From Hydractinia symbiolongicarpus (lineage: Eukaryota; Cnidaria; Hydrozoa; Anthoathecata; Hydractiniidae), in assembly GCF_029227915.1 (NCBI RefSeq), contig NC_079879.1:16862001-16926000 (forward strand): a stretch of DNA of 64,000 nt, given 5' to 3'. This document shows, piece after piece, positions 10,838 through 20,400 of the stretch. The notes below the pieces were generated by a model. That model was not told the DNA's origin, ran no database searches, and saw only the letters and a list, made by a program, of their open reading frames with translations. Positions within the stretch are counted from its first letter, which is position 1, and every line of letters starts with the position of its first letter. The translations under genes and the position numbers were made by a program.

Positions 10838-11275
10838 ATAACTACGGAAATAATTCGTTAGGAAAGTATATGGAGCGACATAAAATAAAGTCTGATAGCA
10901 AAGCATTTCAGTTATTGTCAAGACTTTTAACGATGGACCCGACCAGGAGAATAACTTCAGAAGAGGCACTTAAGGACAATTATTTTCTGGAAGAATCTTT
11001 GCCAACAAAAGATGTCTTCTGTGGACACCCTATACCTTATCCTAAAAGGGAGTTTATCTCTGAGGAAGATAATGATAACAAATCAAATAAAAACAGTCAA
11101 GTTAGCAAAGGAAGTTCCGGTCAACAAATCCAGTCGAAACGGGTCTGCGTCGTTCCATCAGCTCACGCAAGCCAGGCAGATTACCAGGTAATGTCATAAC
11201 GCTATTCGTGCCCAGAGCTGGAGTTACAATTAGCTAATTTTTACCAACATCAGCAAATACACAGATATTAGTCTT
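10838..11275 (+). pseudogene. Truncated inverted copy of CDK8 exons 8-9
   Basis: The open frame reproduces CDK8 exon 8 from '[19 protein letters not shown]' to 'SQADYQ' with only two residue changes compared with the functional copy (Pro to Ser in 'FLEESLPT', Arg to Cys in 'KRVCVVPS'). It lacks the start of exon 8. After the 'CAG|gtaatg' donor, intron 8 is cut and fused to the last 14 bases of exon 9, including the TAG stop. There is no kinase domain core and no exons 1-7, so this cannot make a kinase. The open frame's extension upstream (from 10750) is Helitron-like repeat, not CDK8. Confidence 0.9.
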
Positions 11276-11994
11276 TTCTGGTTTGCTTCCGACTTAGTCA
11301 ATGTCTCAGTACAATATGCATGATATTATTTTAGGAATAAAAACACATCTTGCTGCATTTTTCAAATCTTCTATTTTTTTTTAAACTAGCGTTTGTCGTT
11401 TCTTGCTACTCCTAATTTTGTCCCCAGGGTCTGTCGGCTTTTTTTTTCAAATGAGGTTGGCTACCACCGGTACTGTAGAAATTAATAAACGCTCCAGTTT
11501 TTTACGTGCATTTTTTTCAATTGCTTCCTTTGTATAGATGGTAAGTGTCCAGTTTGTCTTGTTTAAAAGAGTTGAGTAAAGCATGTAATTATCCCGAGAT
11601 AATTTTTAAATTATTAATTTTATAAAATTGTACATATATTTAAAACCATGGTTGCTTCGATAGTTTTGTCTCGATTATATTCTCTCCGTTCTGTCTCGTT
11701 TCTTTGTTTACGCCATGTCGACAATTTTTAAACTTATCACTCTTAACAAAAAATCTTGTGGTTGTTTATTTGAGTTATCCCGGCTTACATTGCGATTATA
11801 AAATATATGCCATTGCATATTAAAAGCTCTATGCCTTCTTCGTGTTAAAATAAGAAAGTTTAACGAGTTGTCAGAGTTACGCTACCTTTTATTATTTTCT
11901 AAGCAAAATGTCTTACGCCACACGAGGCTTAAATACATTAACTTATGATATACGAAAGAGTTTAAAAAAACTAAATTGTTTTCTCTTGGAACAT

Positions 11995-12581
11995 GTAAAA
12001 CCTCTAATTTAGTGCGCCCTCTAATTAGTGCGGATGGCCTATGTTTCGAAAATCGAACAAATTTCCCCCCTCTATTTATTAATGCGGATGAGTTTTAAGG
12101 AATTTTCGATTCTCCTCTAATTTAGTGCGCTAATGGTCAAAATTCCCTCTAATTAACAAATTTTCGTCTTTAATTGTGAAAGTAAGTGGATCGAGCAGAT
12201 ACTCAACTGACCTTAAACAAGGTGGATTGGAATTGCCACCGGAATTTCACTTTACAATGTCAAACCAAAACCTTCGTCAAATGGAAGAAAAGACTTTAGC
12301 GGAGATAAAGAATTTCGAGGAAAATCGGGTTAGGTTCAAAGAAGCTAAAAAGAAGAAAGAAAAAAAAATGTAAAAAAAAAATAAAATGAGAAGAAGAATT
12401 GAAAAAAACAAACGAATGAAAAGTAGAAGTATCTTTTTTCACCTCTAATTAAATGCACTTGTGATCTTCTTTAACTCTCTAACTTGAAATGCTAAAACAA
12501 GGGTAATTTATTTCCTCTAATTATTAGTGCGGCATGACCAAAATAATTATTTTTTCTCCCGTACTAAATTAGAGGTTTTAC
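11995..12581. mobile_element. Pogo/Tigger-type iteron MITE, left-arm copy
   Basis: The element has terminal inverted repeats GTAAAACCTCTAATTTAG... and carries at least seven internal copies of CCTCTAATTwAGTGCGG-like iterons (about 12002, 12018, 12070, 12113, 12146, 12441, 12513 and the inverted end). The TIR resembles the AAACCTCTnTA... ends of pogo/Tigger elements. It encloses a 65-residue basic frame at 12176-12373 ending in a Lys-rich tail. Mirror copy at 13825-14413. Confidence 0.65.
12176..12373 (+). CDS. Small basic ORF inside the iteron MITE, left copy
   Basis: A 65-residue frame with 'GLELPPEFHFTMSNQNLRQM' followed by an E/K-rich helix and a Lys-rich tail. It is conserved in the mirror copy (14232-14035, minus) with one substitution (Asn to Ser). 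Because both copies come from a recent duplication, conservation does not prove coding. I recognise no domain; it may be a leftover of a transposase. Low confidence as an expressed gene. Confidence 0.3.
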   Translation: MKVSGSSRYSTDLKQGGLELPPEFHFTMSNQNLRQMEEKTLAEIKNFEENRVRFKEAKKKKEKKM

Positions 12582-12740
12582 GGTAGAGCAAGAATTTGTA
12601 AAAAAGAGAAAACTTACCCGGACACATTTTTGTGTTATTTATAAAAAAAAAGACAAAAAAACCTTTTATTTACATGCGCATATATAGGAAGATATCGCGC
12701 ATTTCAAAATAATCAGGACCACTCACCCCACATTGTGTAC

Positions 12741-13665
12741 CTGAGGTGTTCTTATTTTTTCAGAAATTGTTCTTATTCTTTTGTGCTTAACTATACAAGT
12801 TGATTAATTTTCGGGGAAATAAAATTATAAAACATTCAACACGCGCTCACATGAACAGAGTTGTTTGTTATTTTATATTTATGACACAAATCGAATCATA
12901 CATCGAACGAAAAGGTGAATCGAATGTGCTTTCTGCAGTTTCCTCTACTTTTCCTATTTTTAACAATGATGTATCGTCCTATTCTATACATTTATGTGAA
13001 ATTCAGGAAAACAACATTGTTTTTAAATTTAAAGAATCAGTTGGGAAACTTACTTCTCTTTTTATGAAGTTTCATTTTTAAAGATAGAAAAATAAATCGA
13101 CTCGTCTGTGATTTGTTACTTGTCTGTGATTATCTGTACTTTTCTGTACTCGTCTGTGATTCGTCTGTGATTTGTCTGTACTCGTCTGTGATTCGTCTGT
13201 ACTCGTCTACGCATTGCATGCCCCTTTCTGAACCCAGATTGTGTTTCCGAGTATATAGGTTTGCTTTTAATATTATCGCATATTTGTTGAAAAATAACAC
13301 GTTTTATAACTTTGGAAATAATTGGTAAAATCGACACAGGTCTGTAATCAGACGCCCATGTTAGGTTATTTTTCTTTGGAATTGGATATAACTTCTTTGG
13401 AATTGCGGTTTTCCATAAACTCAGAAACAACTATCTGTTAATGCAATTATTAATAATGTTTCTGATTGGAGAAGCAATGATGTCTTCAGTTTAAACTTGC
13501 TACTCCAGTTGAATCAATATCAAGGTCCAGATAAGTCTAGGGTTGTTTTGAGTTCCAGAAAGGGAATTATTTCGCACTTGGAATAGAAGTTTTTAACAGA
13601 AAAAAATTTATCGCATGATAAAAGAAAAGAGTTTTTATTAAGAAGAAAAGTGAGCCATAGCGGGC
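12741..13665. other. Palindrome spacer with LINE fragment
   Basis: This unique segment separates the arms. It includes a reverse transcriptase fragment on the minus strand (see 13200-13430), short tandem 'cgtctgtgattt/cgtctgtact' repeats at 13098-13207, and an unrecognised open frame at 12800-13081 on the plus strand (93 residues, no motif). Confidence 0.6.
13200..13430 (-). pseudogene. Fragment of a second LINE reverse transcriptase
   Basis: The minus-strand frame reads 'LWKTAIPKKLYPIPKKNN', 'SDYRPVSILPIISKVIKRV' and 'ETQSGFRKGH', the fingers motifs of a Jockey/CR1/L2-type reverse transcriptase. It is cut off by tandem repeats on the 3' side (13098-13207), whose translation continues the open frame without meaning. 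It is a different LINE family from the one at 877-3959. Confidence 0.75.
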
Positions 13666-13824
13666 GTACACAATGTGGGGTGAGTGGTCCTGATTATTTT
13701 GAAATGCGCGATATCTTCCTATATATGCGCATGTAAATAAAAGGTTTTTTTGTCTTTTTTTTTATAAATAACACAAAAATGTGTCCGAGTAAGTTTTCTC
13801 TTTTTTACAAATTCTTGCTCTACC

Positions 13825-14413
13825 GTAAAACCTCTAATTTAGTACGGGAGAAAAAATAATTATTTCGGTCATGCCGCACTAATAATTAGAGGGAATAAAT
13901 TACCATTGTTTTAGCATTTCAAATCAGAGAGTTAAAGAAGATCACAACCGCATTAAATTAGAGGTGAAAAAAAATACTTCAACTTTTCATTCGTTTATTT
14001 TTTTCAATTCTTCTTCTCATTTCATTTTTTTTTTTTACATTTTTTTTTCTTTCTTCTTTTTAGCTTCTTTGAACCTAACCCGACTCTCCTCGAAATTCTT
14101 TATCTCCGCTAAAGTCTTTTCTTCCATTTGACGAAGGTTTTGGTTTGACATTGTAAAGTGAAATTCCGGTGGCAATTCCAATCCACCTTGTTTAAGGTCA
14201 GTTGAGTATCTGCTCGATCCACTTACTTTCACAATTAAAGACGAAAATTTGTTAATTAGAGGGAATTTTGACCATTAGCGCACTAAATTAGAGGAGAATC
14301 GAAAATTCCTTAAAACTCATCCGCATTAATAAATAGAGGGGGGAAATTTGTTCGATTTTCGAAACATAGGCCATCCGCACTAATTAGAGGTCGCACTAAA
14401 TTAGAGGTTTTAC
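13825..14413. mobile_element. Pogo/Tigger-type iteron MITE, right-arm copy
   Basis: Inverted counterpart of 11995-12581, with the same terminal repeats and iterons. It lies about 0.65 kb downstream of the CDK8 polyadenylation signal. The 65-residue basic frame runs 14232-14035 on the minus strand. Confidence 0.65.
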
Positions 14414-15067
14414 ATGTTCCAAGAGAAAACAATTTAGTTTTTTTAAACTCTTTCGTATATCATAAGTTAATGTATTTAAGCCTCGTGTGGGGTAAGACAT
14501 TTTGCTTAGAAAATAATAAAAGGTAGCGTAACTCTGACAACTCGTTAAACTTTCTTATTTTAACACGAAGAAGGCATAGAGCTTTTAATATGCAATGGCA
14601 TATATTTTATAATCGCAATGTAAGCCGGGATAACTCAAATAAACAACCACAAGATTTTTTGTTAAGAGTGATAAGTTTAAAAATTGTCGACATGGCGTAA
14701 ACAAAGAAACGAGACTGAACGGAGAGATTATAATCGAGACATAAGTATCGAAGCAACCATGGTTTTAAATATATGTACAATTTTATAAAATTAATAATTT
14801 AAAAATCATCTCCGGATAATTACATGCTTTACTCAACTCTTTTAAACAAGACAAACTGGACACTTACCATTTATACAAAGGATGCAATTGAAAAAGATGC
14901 ACGTAAAAAACTGGAGCGTTTATTAATTTCTACAGTACCGGTGGTAGCCAACCTCATTTAAAAAAAAAACCCGACAGACCCTGGGGACAAAATTAGGAGT
15001 AGCAAGAAACGACAAAGGCTAGTTTAAAAAAAATATAGAAGATTTGAAAAATGCAGCAAGATGTGTT

Positions 15068-15073
15068 TTTATT
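15068..15073 (-). promoter_or_regulatory. CDK8 polyadenylation signal AATAAA
   Basis: On the minus strand AATAAA lies 65 bp past the stop codon. The duplicated left arm has the same signal at 11336 on the plus strand. Confidence 0.65.
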
Positions 15074-15137
15074 CCTAAAATAATATCATGCATATTGTAC
15101 TGAGACATTGACTAAGTCGGAAGCAAACCAGAAAAGA

Positions 15138-15284
15138 CTAATATCTGTGTATATTTTGATTATTCGACGCTGTATAATGCATTGTAGTCGATGGGCCATG
15201 AGATGAAGTGAAGTTAATTCCACCCGACTGTTGTTGTTGCTGTGCCTGCTGGTTCTGTTGGTGCGAGTAGTAACGTTTTTGTTG
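15138..15284 (-). CDS. CDK8: CDK8 exon 9 (C-terminal Gln-rich tail)
   Basis: 48 codons plus TAG, Gln-rich, with '[12 protein letters not shown]' and the family-typical ending HRY. Only its last 14 bases survive in the left palindrome copy. Confidence 0.88.
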   Translation of the reverse strand, partial: QQKRYYSHQQNQQAQQQQQSGGINFTSSHGPSTTMHYTASNNQNIHRY

Positions 15285-17339
15285 CTATTAAAAGTAAAGA
15301 TCAATATAAGCCAATTTTTGTTACAAATAAGTTAGGACGCATTAATGTACCAATAAGCAACGACTAAGTTGGTTATAAATCACGAACAAAAAAAATCAAA
15401 ATCAAGCAACTACAAAATAAAAAAAACAATCTGTGGACTCATTGACTGACTAAGCATGGTCATTCTCAGTTGGTCTTATCTTACAAGAGTTTGCACCTAC
15501 AGATGATTTTTTATCAGTGTTTTATAAACAAGAAATCCGAACTCTCAGCTCTGTTACGTTAACTGCAAAAATATTGGCAGGAGGGGTTGATTCGCACCCT
15601 CATCTGTAATTTCTGTAATTTTTAAAGTTGTTGTTCAATAGACATGAAACTTGCAACAAATGTTGCCCAGACCTTAAGTAACTAACTAGTCAAAAAAATT
15701 TGCTGATTTTAGCATTTTTGGCAATGACGTCGTCAAATTTGCTGATGTTGGTAAAAATTAGCTAATTGTAACTCCAGCCCTGAGCACGAATAGCGTTATG
15801 ACATTACCTGGTAATCTGCCTGGCTTGCGTGAGCTGATGGAACGACGCGGACCCGTTTCGACTGGATTTGTTGACCGGAACTTCCTTTGCTAACTTGACT
15901 GTTTTTATTTGATTTGTTATCATTATCTTCCTCAGATATAAACTCCCTTTTAGGATAAGGTATAGGGTGTCCACAGAAGACATCTTTTGTTGGCAAAGGT
16001 TCTTCCAGAAAATAATTGTCTTTAAGTGCCTCTTCTGAAGTTATTCTTCTTGTCGGGTCCATCGTTAAAAGTCTTGACAATAACTGAAATGCTTTGCTAT
16101 CAGACTTTATTTTATGTCGCTCCATATACTTTCCTAACGAATTATTTCCGTAGTTATGTTTACGAAAATCTTTCAGTAATGTTGGATGCTCGGGCATTTT
16201 TGATATCTCAGGCCAGTCTTTCTCTTTTTAAAAATGGGGAAAAAATGAACACAATTTTTCGCAAATTTAATAATTTAATCACACATAAAATTTCTTAAAA
16301 GGCACCAGGTTCTAGAAGCTTGAATCTTTTTAAAGTATTAAAAAATGTTTACAAAAAAAACACAAAAAAGAATTAGTAAGAAGCAAGTGGAAAGTAAAAC
16401 AAAAAACATGGAAAATCCATTTACCAAGAGGAAAACCCATAACGTTAAAGATTCTGTCCAATTGATCATGGTTGTAAGGGGTGGATGTTTTGATGTCTTC
16501 CTGTCGACAGTGAAAAATTGGTTCTGATGTTAACAGTTCTGCAAAGATGCAACCAATTGCCCAAATATCTAAAGAGAACAAAAAGCTGAAGTTCATGTTG
16601 TTTAACATTCCTAACATGAGATTACAAAAGAATTTGTTGGTGAAAAAAATACTTATGTCATGTCCATTCACCTATAGCTTTCGTATAATGTCTTGCGCCT
16701 AGGAGCAATTCTGGAGCCCTGTACCAAAACGTAACAACGACTGGATCAAGGTCAGCTAACGGCTTTAAAGGTGAGTTAAATAAACGTGCAAAACCCATAT
16801 CAGCTAAAGAGGTTTTAAACATTAAGATAAAATATCCCAATATTTATTTTTGCACAAAACTTGAAATAATTTCACACACGGCTTCATGTTAACAGAGAAA
16901 AAAATTTCAAACCTATTTTAACAGTCCCCCTTTCAAAACCATCTCCCATAACAAGAATATTTGCTGGTTTCTATACAAAGAATAACAAAGTATTAGTAGG
17001 CTGATGCATCATCAGCAAAAGTAGTTACAATCTTTTTATTCTATGAAGAAGGGGCGTTGTTAAAATACATAATTAAAAATAGAATGATAATGGTTAAGTA
17101 TTTGTTGTCACAAAAAGTAAACTAACATAATTACAGGTCAAAAAGACAACAGTGACAACATACCAAATCTCGGTGCAAAACCCAATTAGCATGTAAATAA
17201 TGTATGCCATCAAGGACTTGATAAAGCAATGACTTCACCATACTTCTCGGCACTGGAACTATTTTCTTGTGTGCTTTTGATGTTCGATGAAACTTTATAA
17301 TATGCTGTAATAAAAATATCTTTATAATAATACGAAGAT

Positions 17340-17422
<83 letters not shown>

Positions 17423-20400
17423 TACAAAGACCATTATATTTTTCACTAGTCGATATGGCCCGTGGAGGAATCCAGTTAGGCAAAGGGACAATGGAAAAAT
17501 ATGTTGTTTTAGATGTTTTGCTGACGTCGGCAGTGCATATACAAAAAAAATTGGCGAATTTAGTTTATTCGTTGTCTGTGATGTGTGGAGGTTAAAACAC
17601 TGATGAAAATAATGTATAGGATCATATGTTTTCGACGAACGCCTAAGTAGATATAGGGGTTTAAAAGTTTTGCTGATATCAGCAAAGACCCGCCCAAACC
17701 CAAAAATTTTTTTATTTAGAAATTTACCTGTTGCCTTCATCGTATAGATCTTGAAACGCTGATCAAGTAAATGTATAAGATGATGTACCTTTGACAAATG
17801 GTTGCAGAGATATTTGAGTTTAAAGGTTTTTTGAAGACGTCATCAACCCGCCAATTCTGAAACGGATTCCGGGACTAAGGTTTGGGAAACTTACCCAATT
17901 TGGTCCAAAGGTGTCCGTAGTTACCTGCGCAGTGAAAAATGATTGACGTCACCACTTCGCTCCAAGTTATTTGGCCTTAAAGTTATAATTGAAATGCAAT
18001 GGCTTAACCAAAGAAGCGAAAGAAAGAAAAGAGAGAATGGAACGAACCGAAAACTTCGCAAAAGGGAACGGAAACAAATAATTTCTTATTTTTATTTGAG
18101 TACAATATTTGTTTTATTAAAAAAATACATTCTGTAGTAACGCCCACACCTTTTTCCTATTTACTGACTTTCAATGGTTGAAAGTCAGTAGGTAGGAAAC
18201 CTACTGACTTTCAACCATTGCACCCAACATTTTTTTTTTTGTTAAAAGTTAATCTGACTCCAGATATTGCTTTTTAAATATTTATTTCTCTTGCTGCTTG
18301 ACTGCCATTTCGATCTTCTTCTTCGTTAAAAAAATTAAAACTAGGTCTTTTTTTGTGGCACGTGATCCTATTACAAAGATTTACGCCTCTGCTCGAATAA
18401 ATAACTTTAATAGGCAAAATCAATTAATATGTCTTGGAAACAGAGTTAAAAAAAGTTCTACGAATTTCCAACATTGATCTCTATACTAACTTCGGTTTTA
18501 AAGACATAATACACAAACCCGAATTCAATTTTCGAATAGATCATTGGCATGAAAACGAGGCACTTTTTAGTAAACTTTGTAAACATATAAAATCCAGCTG
18601 GTAAGTGACCTGTGTTTGTGTGTTATGAATGATCTTATTGTTTGTTTTTTCTCAAAAATTGCAGTTTTTTCGTAACAAAACTACATCTCCTGTAGTTATA
18701 TTTGTTTTGTACATTTGTGTTGTAAAAGAAGAATGCATATGTATTTTGCGATGGAGAGTAGCAGTCAGGAAAGATAAGAAGAGTCCGAAAGCAAGAAACT
18801 GTAAGAGATTGAAGTTTTATTTTATATACTAGCATTTTAGGAGAGCGTCCTCAACTTAGAAGACTAAAATTAAAGAAAGCTAAACTGTTGCTTCTACTAC
18901 AGAAGCTAAGGGCAGTCTAGTATAAAGTTCGTTGTAGAGAAGTTTTGAATTTGCAATTTTATTTGACGAGCAAAGCTTAGATTTATTTCATAAGAAATCG
19001 TTTTAGATGGATCTTGAAACCTTTCCACCAACGAGCATTTCACTCCGACTTTACATATTGCGAAGTTATTATCAATGTAATATCTGGTATAATGCACTAT
19101 TTAAAAGTGATGAAGTAGACCTAGTTTCAACAGATTACGGATATCAACAAAATGACGAAGGATCCTTGAGCCTATTATTCCTTCTGAGCAAAATCTTCTT
19201 CCAGATAATTTTTCGTTCCCTTGACATTACCCCCTGGAACTGACCTCTCTACAGCGGATAGGCTTAAGAATGGGTCATACAAAGCAAATTTTTTAAAGAA
19301 TTTGTTTATATTTACTTAAGACAATGTTTTTTCATTTCAGAAGTCATAAGTGGAAGATACTAAATTGTCTTCGCAAAGACAAAGCAATTTCTCGATGTTT
19401 TTTGTCACGTCTTGAGCTTGTTTTAGTTTTGAAAGAAAGGTAGCATTCAATATATTGTCTTCACTGTCTTTCTTCCCTCAAAAGTAGTCTCTTGATACAC
19501 CTTACGGTCGATTTCAATACGCCCTAATAGCCCCGGGATGGTTTTTGAAGAAATTTAAGCTAATTTTGGAAAGAGCCTCTATGTAGCGGAGACCTCTCTA
19601 TAGCGCACACTCTTCTGAGGTCCCGATGGTGTCCACTACAGAGAGGTTTCACTGCATATATACAAGTAAAAATGTTGAAAATTTATAACTATACATATAA
19701 AAGTAATTGTTTTGAAAAAAACTAACATAGACTTAAATAATTTTTAAAACACGGTTAAGAAAAGGCTAATATCAAATAAAAGAAGCAATGTATATATAAC
19801 ACAAAAGGAAAGTTAAATTTTTCAAAAAGATCCATGATATAACTTTTTCTTGTGAAAAAAAGTGTGTAAAAATGTTGAAAATATATAATGCCCGTAAAAT
19901 CAAGAGGTTTCATCAAAGTCGTGTTAAAATAACAATGTTTGAATTTTAAGTTGTTATTTTTTTCTAGGTGCTAATTTTCTTAAATTAAGCACAATACTTT
20001 TATCAAACAGCATATCTTCTTCATCGTCGTCTCTGTCATTTGAAAGTAGGGCACCCTTAGTTGTTAATGTCCTCAAATGTTTTCAAAATTGAACATCCAT
20101 ATTCTCAATGCTTTGACTCTGCCGTGGCTCCTTTGGGAGAGTTTTATTCAAGCTACTATCCACGTTTACTTCATAAGTTTCTGAAAGGCTCAAACATGGG
20201 TTCAACATTTAATCACTTTTGATCGGTGAAGGTTAGGGCATAGTAACGTTGCAAGAAACGTTGCTCAAAAAATCTAATCTTTTAAATCCTTTAAACGGTT
20301 TTGTTTTTGTTATATCAAGGGTTCATTGTGCGAAAACACTCTAATCTGGTTTTAGAAACTTTGTTACCACTTGTTGCCATGATGTTTTCTTATGTTTTGG

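Larger units (their letters stand above)
10309..12740. repeat. Left arm of large palindrome (inverted partial CDK8 copy)
   Basis: This is the reverse complement of 13666-17966 with two large gaps. In order it holds a Helitron-like repeat (to 10795), the copy of CDK8 exon 8 (about 10840-11190), a piece of intron 8 joined to the very end of exon 9 (about 11262), the 3' UTR and polyadenylation signal, and the downstream iteron MITE (11995-12581). Differences from the right arm are few outside the gaps. The 925-bp spacer 12741-13665 separates the arms. Confidence 0.9.
13666..17966. repeat. Right arm of large palindrome (contains functional CDK8 exons 4-9)
   Basis: Mirror of 10309-12740 but longer because it keeps two segments that are missing on the left: about 15150-15735 (most of exon 9 and part of intron 8) and about 16185-17425 (start of exon 8 back through exon 4 and the GTCT microsatellite). 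Its inner edge 'gtacacaatgtgggg' at 13666 mirrors the sequence at 12736-12740. Confidence 0.9.

Noticed and set aside
17210-17797. 195-residue open frame on the minus strand including RQTD repeats
   Set aside because: It is the Helitron-like repeat plus the translated microsatellite plus CDK8 exon 4 read in a wrong frame.
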